Shown: positions 1-8,645, numbered from the stretch's first letter. The stretch: DNA of 64,000 nucleotides from Rhizobium sullae (GCF_025200715.1 NZ_CP104143.1:3544501-3608500), one strand, 5' to 3'. The notes: a model not told the origin generated them from the sequence alone. A program made the numbers and translations.

Positions 1-37
1 TTTCAAACCTTCTGCAGCCACTCGTTCAAATGAGGAG

Positions 38-56
38 CAATGACTGGTGTTGGCGC
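38..56 (+). repeat. Left copy of a 19-bp imperfect direct repeat
   Basis: The 19 bases here match positions 4121-4139 at 17 of 19 positions, in the same orientation; the shared core is GTGTTGGCGC. The two copies bracket the accessory genes between 187 and 3978. This could be a relic of site-specific insertion or a dispersed intergenic repeat. Chance similarity is not excluded. Confidence 0.35.
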
Positions 57-186
57 TTATCCGCTAGACATTCGCCACTAATCCGAAAAGTACCGAAAGC
101 TGTCCTTGATCAGGTGAGTTCGTTGGTGAAGCGTCCGCACGTAAAGTCTCTTCTCACGGGATTGAAGGCCATGATAAACGGCGCCT

Positions 187-696
187 ATGGGAATTAAGAA
201 CTATCTGATCGAAGGCAGTTCCGGCACTGGAAAAACGTCTGTCGCTACTGAACTGGAGCGGCGGGGCTACCATGTCGTCCATGGTGACCGGGTCTTGGCC
301 TATATCGGCGACCCCGAGACAGGCCAGGCACTCGCAGGACCACCCGCAGGCGCGGACCGCATCGTTTGGGGATACGCGCACTGGATCTGGCCTGTCGACA
401 AGGTCCGCGCTATTGCTGCCGACACCACCCATCCAATCACCTTCTTCTGTGGCGGCTCGCGCAATTTCGATAAATTCCTGGACCTATTCGACAAGGTTTT
501 CGTGCTGGACATAGACGTTGAGACATTGAACCGACGATTAGATGGACGGCCGAATGAGCCGGGCTTCGAGCCGGCCGAGCGGGCGTTGGTACTCCGCTAC
601 CATGATACTCGGGGATACCTCCCCGTCGGCATCAATATCGACACGGCAGATACTGTCCCAAGTGTCGTCGACGATATCCTCGCTCAACTCACCTGA
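187..696 (+). CDS. P-loop nucleotide kinase-like protein
   Basis: This 169-residue protein starts with a clear Walker A motif (GSSGTGKT, residues 10-17), followed by a short kinase-like core. The fold resembles small adenylate/shikimate-kinase-like P-loop kinases (AAA_18 type). The substrate cannot be told from the sequence. It ends with a helix (SVVDDILAQLT) typical of such kinases. The ATG at 187 has only a weak upstream AAGG. It stands alone on the plus strand with 326 bp to the next gene, and its neighbours are accessory, so it may be recently acquired. An orphan antibiotic- or nucleoside-modifying kinase is possible but nothing specific supports that. Confidence 0.75.
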   Translation: MGIKNYLIEGSSGTGKTSVATELERRGYHVVHGDRVLAYIGDPETGQALAGPPAGADRIVWGYAHWIWPVDKVRAIAADTTHPITFFCGGSRNFDKFLDLFDKVFVLDIDVETLNRRLDGRPNEPGFEPAERALVLRYHDTRGYLPVGINIDTADTVPSVVDDILAQLT

Positions 697-1022
697 AGCC
701 CTGAAAGTATTGTGAATGGATGGGAAGCACTCGATTATTGCGGGAAAGACGCTAGCCGCCTGAACGGCTCACTGGCGGCATTGTCGCTTTCGTAGCCGAC
801 CGGCAGCTCTCAGAACGACAAACTGGGTGTGTCAACGACCGTCTTGAGGCGCATTGCCGCCCCAGCAGCATTGGCTCGGCCGGTGGTGTCTCTGACCGTA
901 TTTCTGCTAAAGCTGGGAAGCAAATCGCCCGCGATATCACCAACTGCCGAAGTGTGAAGGGCGCAACGGGCTGATGGGCCTCTCGCTCATCAGGCCTCTT
1001 GTCTTGAAGGAGGAGCGCTAGG
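697..1022. other. Intergenic region, 326 bp
   Basis: I see no convincing gene. The segment ends in a good Shine-Dalgarno for the methyltransferase (AAGGAGG, 1006-1012). A small inverted repeat CTGATG/CATCAG (971-976 and 988-993) overlaps a 7-bp direct repeat GGCCTCT (977-983 and 993-999). Its function is unknown. Confidence 0.4.
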
Positions 1023-1649
1023 ATGAGCACCGACCTGGATACCGTGCGGTCCTATGATACGGTCGCGGCGGAGTACGCTGCCGAGGCCGCGGCGATGCCC
1101 GAATGGGTCGCGACAGAGATCGATGCGTTCGTGACCGAGCTGGGCGGCTCGGGCAGGGTGCTGGAGATCGGAAGCGGTGGCGGGCGAGATGCACTTGAGC
1201 TTGAGAAGCGGGGAATTAGCGTCCGGCGCACCGACATTTCAAGGGGGTTCGTCGAACTGCTACGCGAAAGTGGTTTCGAGGCCGACCTGTTGGACCCGCT
1301 GACCGAAGACTTGGCCGATCCGCAGCGTCCCGGCAAGCCGTACGACGGGATCTGGGCCTGTGCCTGCCTGATTCATGTCGCGCGCGAGGATTTCGGCACG
1401 GTGCTTGGACGGCTTGCCGAGGCGACCCGGACCGGTGGCCGATTGCACGCCTCGGTTAGAGAGGGCGAAGGCGAGGATGTGTCCACACACGGCAGTGCTG
1501 CAGCGCCCCGGCGCTACGTCGAGACGTACTGGCGCGCGTCTGCCCTGCGGTCCGCACTCACAGACGCCGGCTGGATCGTCAGCGAGGTACGTCGGTGCGT
1601 CGGAAAGCCCCATGATCGGTGGCTGAGCGTTCGGGCGAGTCGGGCGTGA
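1023..1649 (+). CDS. Class I SAM-dependent methyltransferase
   Basis: The 208-residue protein has a Rossmann-fold methyltransferase motif I (VLEIGSGGG, residues 46-54), an acidic ribose-binding position after strand 2 (RRTDIS) and the usual motif IV/post-IV region (YDGIWACACLIHV). It fits the Methyltransf_11/25 group, which acts on small molecules or is uncharacterised. AAGGAGG lies ten bases before the ATG. Its neighbours are a kinase-like gene upstream and a convergent AAA ATPase downstream, with no operon partner. The acceptor substrate cannot be predicted. Confidence 0.8.
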   Translation: MSTDLDTVRSYDTVAAEYAAEAAAMPEWVATEIDAFVTELGGSGRVLEIGSGGGRDALELEKRGISVRRTDISRGFVELLRESGFEADLLDPLTEDLADPQRPGKPYDGIWACACLIHVAREDFGTVLGRLAEATRTGGRLHASVREGEGEDVSTHGSAAAPRRYVETYWRASALRSALTDAGWIVSEVRRCVGKPHDRWLSVRASRA

Positions 1650-1795
1650 CGCACACAGAACTTGCGGGAGTGGCCGGTTGTGGCGCGACTATGAACTCTA
1701 GGTGGTCACCGCAATGTCGGCTTCCGGGCGAAGGCAAAGATCCCCTCTGTGGCCGACATGGTGAAGGGTTTCGGGTGCCGGCGGGCGACGACGGC

Positions 1796-3022
1796 TCATC
1801 CGAGGTGCGGAACCCCGCCGTATGCACCGCTCAGATATTTGCGGTAGTGGTTCTCGTCGCGGCGCACCTTCACGTCCATGAGGCTGTAAAGGTGGCTGCG
1901 GCCCAGCCGATCTTTCTCGCAGATCACGATTTCCTCCTTGTTGAGGTCATCGAGCAGCGAGGCCGAATGGCAGGAAAGCCAGAGCTGTGCGTCGAACTTG
2001 TTGCGCCCCGAAGTCGCATAGAACCAGCGCACCAGTTCGGGCAGCATGTTCGGGTGAATGGCCGCGTCCATTTCGTCGATCGCGGCGATACCACCCGTGT
2101 CGAGCGCGCTCATGATGAACGGGAACATCTTGATAAAGGCCCGCGTGCCGTGGCTTTCCATCGGCCAAGGCATTTCGACCGCGAGCCCCGCGTGCTTGAA
2201 CAGCAGCAGCGGCCCGCTGTCCGTATGCTCAAAGCGCATCCCTTCCACGCCGACGTCGATGCGGCTTAGCTCATCCTTCAGTCGCGCGACGTTGGGCTGG
2301 TTCTTCAAATAGTCGAGCAGGTCACGATCGACGAAGGAGTGCACAGGCTCAATTTGGAAGAGGGCCTTCCGCGCCGTATCCACGAGAAGCTGCGCGGTCG
2401 GGTGCTGGAATTTCGCGAACGACGACAGCACCGTATGATTGCCGGCGAGTGTCTTCACGAGGTGCTGGAAGCCCGAGAGGCTGAAGGTCTTAGAGTCCTT
2501 CACCTTACCCTCGACATCGCGCTCATAGACGCGCTGCCATTTCCCTTGACCGTTCGGCTTCTGGCGCAGCGCCTCGGACGCGATCCGTACCGCGAGTCCA
2601 TCCTTGAGTTCGATTTCCAGTTCGTAGCGGTAAGTGCCTTGCTCCACCTTTTCGCCGTTCATGGCGCGCTGAAAGACTTCCGGCGTCAGATTCATGATGC
2701 CGCCCAGCTCGATCGCGAAACGGATCGGCCGATTGGCGGATTCCACGTCGTTGAAACGCTCGATGCCAGCGAAGCCTGGCACCGTCCGCGCTACGCTATC
2801 GCGGATCATCGTCACGACAAATTCGAGCGCGCGCAGCGCCGTCGTTTTGCCGGAGGCGTTGGCGCCAAAAAGCGCAACGACCTTCGGCGCGCGCACGTCC
2901 GCGCCCTCGAAGATGGGGGCATAACGGCCTTCAGGATCAGGCACTTTTCCATCCACCGTCAGGTCGAGCACCTGCGGATCGCGGATGGAGTAGAAGTTTT
3001 CGACCTCTAGCTTGTAGAGCAT
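1796..3022 (-). CDS. AAA family ATPase, OLD/RloC-like (AAA_15/AAA_21), no visible partner
   Basis: The 408-residue protein has the SMC/OLD-type layout: an N-terminal 'LEVENFYSIRD' strand, Walker A GANASGKT (residues 53-60), a long middle region, then Walker B AIDEMDAAIHP and a late SCHS segment. The C-terminus (AYGGVPHLG) is typical of ATPases usually paired with an RloB-type nuclease-like protein in predicted phage-defence pairs. No such partner follows: the 146 bp downstream are non-coding and the next gene converges. The upstream region (3023-3228) is AT-rich and probably holds the promoter. Inference: an orphan or standalone defence ATPase. Confidence 0.8.
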   Translation of the reverse strand: MLYKLEVENFYSIRDPQVLDLTVDGKVPDPEGRYAPIFEGADVRAPKVVALFGANASGKTTALRALEFVVTMIRDSVARTVPGFAGIERFNDVESANRPIRFAIELGGIMNLTPEVFQRAMNGEKVEQGTYRYELEIELKDGLAVRIASEALRQKPNGQGKWQRVYERDVEGKVKDSKTFSLSGFQHLVKTLAGNHTVLSSFAKFQHPTAQLLVDTARKALFQIEPVHSFVDRDLLDYLKNQPNVARLKDELSRIDVGVEGMRFEHTDSGPLLLFKHAGLAVEMPWPMESHGTRAFIKMFPFIMSALDTGGIAAIDEMDAAIHPNMLPELVRWFYATSGRNKFDAQLWLSCHSASLLDDLNKEEIVICEKDRLGRSHLYSLMDVKVRRDENHYRKYLSGAYGGVPHLG

Positions 3023-3228
3023 AGGATACCTTATTTATGGATAAAATAGCATTTTTAACGATATTTCGTCAATAATCAGATTGTAGGCTCATTTCATACT
3101 CGCCGAGGGATTTGGGCGCTATCGGCTGCGCAACATGGATGGATGTCAGCTTTAGGAAAGGGAGGTTGGTTCTCGAAGTGACCAAAAAGAGGGCACTTTT
3201 CAGCCCTCTCGCAATCATCTGCTACGGG

Positions 3229-3978
3229 TTAGGTGGTCGATTTCAAAGGTTTCTTGGCCGTAGGCTTGAGACGAATACGAACGGGACGTCCTTCAGCATG
3301 ATCCACCTCGAACGAATTCGTCTTCTTCACCAGATCGCTCAATTTCTTGAAACCGAAGGTCCTTGGATCGAAGTCAGATGCCAGGTTCGCAAGTTGGGTC
3401 CCAACTGCGCCTAGCGGCACCCATCCATCCTCGGTCTCCATCTGCGCAATCACCCTCTTTATTATCGGTGTGGCAGCGCTCGGCGGCTCTAGTGAGCGCC
3501 CTGCCTGTACTGCATCTGCTTCGTTTGTCGCGACAGGTGGAGCTAAGTTTTCGGTGTAGATGAATCGGCGACAGGCTTGTCGGAAGCTCTCCGGTGTCTT
3601 CTGTTCGCCGAATCCGAAAACGTCGATGCCTTGCTCCCGGATGCGTGATGCTAAGCGAGTGAAATCGCTATCGGAGGAGACCAAGCAGAAGCCGTCAAAT
3701 CTTCCACTGTGCAGGAGGTCCATCGCGTCGATGACGAGCGTTATATCGGAGGCGTTCTTACCCGTCGTGTAGGCAAATTGTTGTTGCGGAATTATCGCGT
3801 GCCGAGCGAGAACGTCGATCCAAGCCTTTGAGCGAGTACTGGCGAAGTCGCCATAGATGCGTCGCACGCTCGCTTCGCCAATTTTGGCAATTTCCTCGAA
3901 CAGACCGTCGACAATTTTCGCGGACGCGTTATCAGCATCTATGAGCACCGCGAGACGTGGCGAACGCGTTTCAGACAT
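3229..3978 (-). CDS. NYN domain (LabA/DUF88) protein with C-terminal OST-HTH/LOTUS domain
   Basis: The 249-residue protein has an N-terminal NYN (PIN-like) nuclease domain at residues 8-145. Its acidic residues are visible in VLIDADN, SDITLVIDAMD and VSSDSDF. A linker follows, then an OST-HTH/LOTUS domain at about 175-245 (IIKRVIAQMETEDGWVPLG..., FDPRTFGFKKLSDLV). NYN domains are metal-dependent RNases or RNA-binding folds, and LOTUS domains bind RNA or RNA helicases, so an RNA-processing role is likely. It is monocistronic, next to the AAA ATPase and on the same strand, 206 bp upstream of it. Whether the two work together is unknown. Confidence 0.88.
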   Translation of the reverse strand: MSETRSPRLAVLIDADNASAKIVDGLFEEIAKIGEASVRRIYGDFASTRSKAWIDVLARHAIIPQQQFAYTTGKNASDITLVIDAMDLLHSGRFDGFCLVSSDSDFTRLASRIREQGIDVFGFGEQKTPESFRQACRRFIYTENLAPPVATNEADAVQAGRSLEPPSAATPIIKRVIAQMETEDGWVPLGAVGTQLANLASDFDPRTFGFKKLSDLVKKTNSFEVDHAEGRPVRIRLKPTAKKPLKSTT

Positions 3979-4120
3979 TTAGAAGCTCCGCAGCAACGTT
4001 TGATCCATCCATTCACGATGGCTGACGTCCCAGTCTCTTGCAATTGGCCAAGCGCTATTTGTCGAATAATGATGCAAGCCAGAGACGAGGACTCACGCTC
4101 CCTTGCACTTTGGGAGTGCG

Positions 4121-4139
4121 CAATCACTTGTGTTGGCGC
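4121..4139 (+). repeat. Right copy of a 19-bp imperfect direct repeat
   Basis: Matches positions 38-56 at 17 of 19 bases in the same orientation. It lies just outside the last accessory gene (NYN-LOTUS) and just before the molybdate operon, so it could mark the right edge of an inserted block. Confidence 0.35.
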
Positions 4140-4350
4140 ATTGACGCCGTCAAAAGCGTAGCTTGATCGACGTCTGCATTCCGGAAGACGTTGCGGCGGC
4201 CTTTACGGCCGATGTGCGGGCGCAAAGCTGCCGTTCAATGAGGTGTTGCCACGTAGCGACCTTCGAGAGGGCAGCTTATTGACCAAAAAGGCAATCTTCC
4301 ACGGCAAACGACGACAGCTTATCGCACCTGTGCAATATATTTCTGTGAAC

Positions 4351-4396
4351 ATATCGATAGCCAATCCCCTCTATATCGATATATTCATCTCGATAT
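4351..4396. promoter_or_regulatory. Candidate ModE operator upstream of modA
   Basis: The motif ATATCGAT occurs at 4351-4358 and again in a perfect 10-bp palindrome ATATCGATAT at 4373-4382. ATATCGA (4373-4379) also pairs with TCGATAT (4390-4396) across a 10-base spacer. Mo-boxes are AT-rich inverted repeats of the type TATA...TATA upstream of modA, and a ModE-like gene is adjacent to the operon. The assignment is inferred from position and symmetry. Confidence 0.5.
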
Positions 4397-4416
4397 TTCG
4401 GACTGTGGAGTGAAGC

Positions 4417-5208
4417 ATGCATAATCGTCGGGAATGGATGAAGCGCGTAATCGGGATGATCTCTGCGGCCTGGATTGGCACCGCAGGGCTGCCGCAGTCG
4501 GCAAGCGCTGCGGATAAGGTTGTCGTCTTTGCGGCGGCGAGCCTCAAGAATGCCCTTGATGCCGCAAACGCCGCTTGGACAAAAGAAAGCGGGAAGGAAG
4601 CTGTCGCTTCCTATGCAGCGAGCTCCGCGCTCGCCAAGCAGATCGAAAATGGTGCACCAGCCGATATCTTTATCTCTGCCGACGGCGACTGGATGGACTA
4701 CGTCGCGAAGAAAGGCATGATCAAGGAAGACACGCGCGCAAACTTGCTTGGCAACCGCATCGTGCTGGTGACCGCCAGCGACAAGGCAAAGCAGGTCGGC
4801 ATCAAGCCGGGGTTCGATCTTTCCGGTCTTCTTGGCGATGGCAGGCTCGCCATGGGAGAAGTGAAATCCGTCCCCGCCGGCAAATACGGCAAAGCCGCGC
4901 TCGAAAAGCTCGGCGCCTGGACATCGGTGGAATCGAAGATTGCCGGTGTAGAAAGCGTGCGTGCCGCTCTTGCGCTCGTCTCCCGTGGCGAAGCGCCCTA
5001 TGGCATTGTCTATCAGACAGATGCCGCAGCCGATAAAGGCGTAGCAATCGTCGGCACGTTTCCGGCCGAATCGCATCCGCCGATCGTTTATCCTATTGCG
5101 CTACTTGCCGGCAGCAGGAACGCGGATGCCGTTGCCTATCTCGAGTTTCTAAAGTCGGATAAGGCCGCACCCTTCTTTACTGCGCAGGGCTTTGCGATTT
5201 TAAAGTGA
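4417..5208 (+). CDS. modA: Molybdate ABC transporter, substrate-binding protein
   Basis: The 263-residue periplasmic protein binds molybdate or tungstate and delivers it to ModB. It has a signal peptide (residues 1-31, hydrophobic core and ...SASA cleavage region), then the ModA signature VFAAASLKNAL and the oxyanion-binding YAASSALAKQIENGAPADIFISAD region. The late SVRAALALVSRGEAPYGIVYQTD segment carries the conserved ligand tyrosine. The ATG at 4417 has GGAG six bases upstream. It is the first gene of modABC, with a 50-bp gap to modB. Confidence 0.96.
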   Translation: MHNRREWMKRVIGMISAAWIGTAGLPQSASAADKVVVFAAASLKNALDAANAAWTKESGKEAVASYAASSALAKQIENGAPADIFISADGDWMDYVAKKGMIKEDTRANLLGNRIVLVTASDKAKQVGIKPGFDLSGLLGDGRLAMGEVKSVPAGKYGKAALEKLGAWTSVESKIAGVESVRAALALVSRGEAPYGIVYQTDAAADKGVAIVGTFPAESHPPIVYPIALLAGSRNADAVAYLEFLKSDKAAPFFTAQGFAILK

Positions 5209-5258
5209 AGAGAGATTTTGTCCTGCAGTTTCGCTGAGACCTATCGGAGACACCCAAC

Positions 5259-5957
5259 TTGGATTTTGGCCTGAGCAATGATGAGTGGACGGCGATCTTG
5301 CTCAGCGTGCGGGTTTCTGTTGTCGCCATGTTCGCAAGCTTGCCGTTCGGCATTGCGGTCGCGCTACTTCTTGCCCGCGGCCGTTTCTATGGCAAATCGG
5401 CCCTCAATGGCATAATTCATCTGCCGCTGATCCTGCCGCCGGTCGTCACCGGCTTCATTCTTCTGATCCTCTTCGGCCGCAGCGGACCAATCGGCAGCTT
5501 GCTGGATCAGTATTTCGGGATTGTCTTTTCCTTCCGCTGGACGGGCGCAGCGCTCGCCTGCGGCGTTATGGGGTTCCCGCTGATGGTCCGAAGCATCCGG
5601 CTTTCGATCGAGGCGATCGACCGCAGGATCGAGGAAGCGGCAGGCACGCTGGGCGCAAGCCCGCTCTGGGTGTTCCTGACCGTCACCCTGCCGCTGACAC
5701 TACCCGGGATCATCGTCGGAATGATCTTAGCCTTTGCCAAGGCCATGGGCGAATTCGGCGCGACTATCACCTTCGTATCGAACATCCCGGGTGAGACGCA
5801 GACGCTGTCTGCCGCCATCTATACGTTCACCCAGGTCCCAGGCGGCGACGCCGGCGCCATGCGTCTTACCTTGGTTGCCATCGTCATCTCAATGGCAGCA
5901 CTGCTGGCATCTGAATTCATGGCGCATCTCGCGGGCAGGAGGATCGATCCGGAATGA
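5259..5957 (+). CDS. modB: Molybdate ABC transporter, permease
   Basis: The 232-residue inner-membrane permease has about five membrane spans and the EAA-type coupling loop ([22 protein letters not shown], about residues 125-147) that contacts ModC. It starts at TTG with GGAGA eight bases upstream (5246-5250). No closer ATG gives a complete first membrane span. Its stop overlaps the modC ATG by 4 bp, so the two are translationally coupled. Confidence 0.95.
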   Translation: MDFGLSNDEWTAILLSVRVSVVAMFASLPFGIAVALLLARGRFYGKSALNGIIHLPLILPPVVTGFILLILFGRSGPIGSLLDQYFGIVFSFRWTGAALACGVMGFPLMVRSIRLSIEAIDRRIEEAAGTLGASPLWVFLTVTLPLTLPGIIVGMILAFAKAMGEFGATITFVSNIPGETQTLSAAIYTFTQVPGGDAGAMRLTLVAIVISMAALLASEFMAHLAGRRIDPE

Positions 5958-7021
5958 TGCTCACTGTCGAAACCAGACACCGCTTCGGCACCTTCGCCCT
6001 CGACGCCGCTTTTACCTCCGAAGTCGGTGTGACGGCCCTCTTCGGCCGGTCCGGCTCGGGCAAGACCTCGATGATCCGCATCATTGCCGGCCTGGTCCGG
6101 CCGAATGAAGGCCGGGTTATGCTAGACGGCATGCCGCTGACCGACACGGCGAAAGGCATCTTCGTCCCCCGACATCGCCGCCGTTTCGGCTATGTCTTCC
6201 AGGACGGAAGACTGTTTCCGCACTTGAGCGTTCGCAAGAATCTCTCTTATGGAGGCTGGTTCGCGCCGAAGGCTTCGCGGACCGGCAGCTTTGACCATAT
6301 CGTGGATCTGCTTGGCATTGAAACCCTGCTCGACAGGAGCCCTTCCAACCTCTCAGGTGGAGAAAAGCAACGCGTGGCGATCGGCCGCGCGCTGCTTTCC
6401 TCTCCGCGTCTTTTGCTGATGGACGAACCGCTAGCAGCGCTTGATGACGCCCGCAAAGCCGAGATCCTGCCCTATCTCGAACGCCTGCGTGATGAGACAC
6501 AGATCCCGATCGTATATGTCAGCCATTCGATCTCCGAAGTGGCACGCCTTGCCAATCAGGTCGTCGTGATGCGAGAAGGCAAAGTTGAGGCGGCAGGCAG
6601 CGTAGCCGATGTGCTGAGCCGTCCTTCGGCGGCCGAGGACCGGCGCGAAGCGGGTGCGCTTCTCGAAGGCATTGTCGAAAGCCTCGATGAAAAGCATCGC
6701 CTTGCGACGCTCGCATTAAAAGGATCGCACCTTTATGTCCCGGGCGCTACGGTATCGCCGGGCAAACGCGTTCGCGTCCACATTCCTTCCCGAGATGTCA
6801 TGCTGGCGACCGTCAGGCCGGAAGGTTTAAGCGCGTTGAATATTATTGACGGTATCATACGGCAGATATCGCCTGCGGAAGACGGAACGGTCGAGGTGCA
6901 GATCGACTGCGGCGGCGATATCATCCTGTCGCGCATCACGGCACTCTCCGCTGAGAGGCTCGACCTTGCATCCAACAAGCCTGTTTTTGCTGTTATCAAG
7001 ACAGTTGCGCTGCAGCCTTGA
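5954..7021 (+). CDS. modC: Molybdate ABC transporter, ATP-binding protein
   Basis: The 355-residue cytoplasmic ATPase drives molybdate import. It shows Walker A GRSGSGKT, the Q-loop [12 protein letters not shown], signature [10 protein letters not shown], Walker [13 protein letters not shown] and the switch His in YVSHSI. The C-terminus (about residue 290 onward, [13 protein letters not shown]...) is the Mop/TOBE domain usual for ModC and may sense molybdate. It is the last gene of modABC, and its stop directly abuts the convergent modE stop. Confidence 0.96.
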   Translation: MMLTVETRHRFGTFALDAAFTSEVGVTALFGRSGSGKTSMIRIIAGLVRPNEGRVMLDGMPLTDTAKGIFVPRHRRRFGYVFQDGRLFPHLSVRKNLSYGGWFAPKASRTGSFDHIVDLLGIETLLDRSPSNLSGGEKQRVAIGRALLSSPRLLLMDEPLAALDDARKAEILPYLERLRDETQIPIVYVSHSISEVARLANQVVVMREGKVEAAGSVADVLSRPSAAEDRREAGALLEGIVESLDEKHRLATLALKGSHLYVPGATVSPGKRVRVHIPSRDVMLATVRPEGLSALNIIDGIIRQISPAEDGTVEVQIDCGGDIILSRITALSAERLDLASNKPVFAVIKTVALQP

Positions 7022-7399
7022 CTATTTCCTAACAGCCTCTGCCTGACTGCGGTTGCCCTCCAGCCAGGCAAGATCACCCGCAAGAGCTGTTCGCACGGCC
7101 TCCTCCATATGCCGAAAGCGCGACAGCAACTCCTCGCCAAATGGCGTCAGCGCGGCGCCGCCGCCCCTTTGGCCGCCGCGCTGGGATTCGACCACCGGCA
7201 CCTTGAACATTCGGTTCATGTCGCTGACAAGCAACCACGCGCGCCGGTAGGACATATCCATCGCTCTGCCGGCTGCCGAAATCGAGCCGGTTTCGCGGAT
7301 GTGCTCCAGGAGTTCCATCTTGCCGCGGCCCAGGCGATCCTCATGCGGAAAGCTGATGCGCAGGACGGGAACGAGTTGATGTCTGGCGGCGCTGTCCAT
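7022..7399 (-). CDS. modE: ModE-type regulator, DNA-binding domain only
   Basis: The 125-residue protein is an N-terminal ModE winged helix: KMELLEHIRETGSISAAGRAMDMSYRRAWLLVSDMN is split over the HTH, followed by GGGAALTPFGEELLSRF. Family knowledge: E. coli ModE is about 260 residues with two molybdate-binding Mop domains, which are absent here. The protein therefore cannot bind molybdate in the known way, although such short ModE proteins are common in alphaproteobacteria. It is convergent with modC with no gap, and probably acts at the palindrome before modA. Confidence 0.88.
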   Translation of the reverse strand: MDSAARHQLVPVLRISFPHEDRLGRGKMELLEHIRETGSISAAGRAMDMSYRRAWLLVSDMNRMFKVPVVESQRGGQRGGGAALTPFGEELLSRFRHMEEAVRTALAGDLAWLEGNRSQAEAVRK

Positions 7400-7632
7400 G
7401 CAGTTCTGTGGTTACGGAAAATCGCGGGCACTGTACGCTTGGCCGTTGGCGCTGTACACAGCCGCCTTCGCTGCCGGCAACAATATAAATCTTGAACGCG
7501 AATCTAAGTCATCGCGAAATGAATAACCGGCTCGTGTCTTGAAAGATTAACGGTTTAGTGCCTATCTTAACCATGATTTGGTTCGCCCAAATCAGTGATG
7601 CGCATGTTGTTTATTGCAGGAAAGGAAAAGCA

Positions 7633-8046
7633 CTGACAACAGTACACGCCAAGGGAAGAACGCTCGCCGTTGTCCCGAAGAGCCTGGAACGTGGCGCCGA
7701 TGCCGCCGCCCGCGCTCTGCAAGCTGTCCTCACGAGCCTTGAGGACTCCAAAGCCGAAGATATCGTCACCATCGACATTGCCGGGAAATCTGCGCTGGGC
7801 GACTATATGGTCGTCGTCTCCGGCCGATCGAACCGCCATGTCCTGGCGATCTCGGATCACCTGCTCACCGACTTGAAAGACGAGGGCTTCGGTACAGCCC
7901 GCGTTGAGGGCAAGGAGGGCGGTGATTGGGTCCTGATCGACACCGGTGATATCATCGTGCACGTCTTCCGCCCCGAAATCCGCGAGTTTTACAACATCGA
8001 AAAGATGTGGGCAGCGCCGGATATGGACGAAGAAACGCGGCACTGA
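7633..8046 (+). CDS. rsfS: Ribosomal silencing factor RsfS
   Basis: The 137-residue protein of the RsfS/Iojap family binds L14 of the 50S subunit and blocks subunit joining under starvation. Core motifs are DIVTIDIAGKSALGDYMVV, SGRSNRHV, GKEGGDWVLIDTGDIIVH and FRPEIREFYNIEKMW. The open frame extends to a GTG at 7558. I prefer the CTG at 7633 because AGGAAAGG sits about seven bases upstream and the product then starts where the family usually does. It heads a backbone pair with rlmH, 116 bp downstream. Confidence 0.9.
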   Translation: MTTVHAKGRTLAVVPKSLERGADAAARALQAVLTSLEDSKAEDIVTIDIAGKSALGDYMVVVSGRSNRHVLAISDHLLTDLKDEGFGTARVEGKEGGDWVLIDTGDIIVHVFRPEIREFYNIEKMWAAPDMDEETRH

Positions 8047-8162
8047 TAGGCGGTCCGGGTTGTCCGGCGTCTGAGACGCGGCATTTGAACAGGCCGGAAA
8101 CATGCGAGCCCGGCCGAGAGAGCCGGTACTGTGCCTTCGCGGCGCATGACGGGAGCGGGTGA

Positions 8163-8645
8163 ATGCGGGTTGGTCTTTTTGCAGTGGGGCGGCTCAAATC
8201 CGGCCCCGAGAAGGATCTTGCGGCCCGCTATTTTGACCGTTTTGCCAAGGCTGGTCCCGCGGTTGGTCTCGAATTCTCACGCGTTGCCGAGGTTGCCGAG
8301 AGCCGCGCCTCGAATGCAGAGACGCGCAAACGCGAGGAGGCAGCCATGCTGCAAAAGACGCTGGCTGAAGGCAGCGTTCTCCTTCTTCTCGATGAGCGCG
8401 GCAAGGCGTTGGATAGCGAAGCCTTTGCAAACGTCCTCGGCAACTATCGCGACCAGGGAAAACGGGATCTGATAATTGCCATCGGCGGTGCCGACGGCCT
8501 TGATCCCGCGCTTTACGACCGTGCCGACATGACGCTGTGCCTCGGCAAGATGACTTGGCCGCATCAGTTGGTGAGAACGCTCATCGCCGAACAGCTCTAC
8601 CGTGCCGTCACCATCCTCTCCGGTCACCCCTATCACCGTGCCTGA
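8163..8645 (+). CDS. rlmH: 23S rRNA pseudouridine1915 N3-methyltransferase RlmH
   Basis: The 160-residue SPOUT-class methyltransferase uses SAM to methylate pseudouridine 1915 in helix 69 of 23S rRNA. Family features are the N-terminal MRVGLFAVGRLKSGPE, the knot segment LLLLDERGKALDSEAFA, IAIGGADGLDP and the C-terminal MTWPHQLVRTLIAEQLYRA ending ...GHPYHRA. Length is normal for the family. It is commonly found just after rsfS, as here. Confidence 0.96.
   Translation: MRVGLFAVGRLKSGPEKDLAARYFDRFAKAGPAVGLEFSRVAEVAESRASNAETRKREEAAMLQKTLAEGSVLLLLDERGKALDSEAFANVLGNYRDQGKRDLIIAIGGADGLDPALYDRADMTLCLGKMTWPHQLVRTLIAEQLYRAVTILSGHPYHRA

Larger units (their letters stand above)
3979..4416. other. Intergenic region, 438 bp, with repeat and mod promoter
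   Basis: No convincing gene is present. It contains the right copy of the 19-bp repeat (4121-4139), an 8-bp inverted repeat AAGCTGCC/GGCAGCTT (4225-4232 and 4270-4277) and, near modA, the ATATCGAT repeats described separately. The stretch from about 4140 to 4280 reads like degraded sequence. Confidence 0.4.

Noticed and set aside
1619..2269. Plus-strand frame of 216 codons opposite the 3' end of the AAA ATPase
   Set aside because: It overlaps the ATPase Walker B region in antisense and shows no coding signal; it is not a partner nuclease gene.
4276..5076. Minus-strand open frame of 266 codons opposite modA
   Set aside because: The modA reading has a signal peptide and all family motifs; the antisense frame has none.
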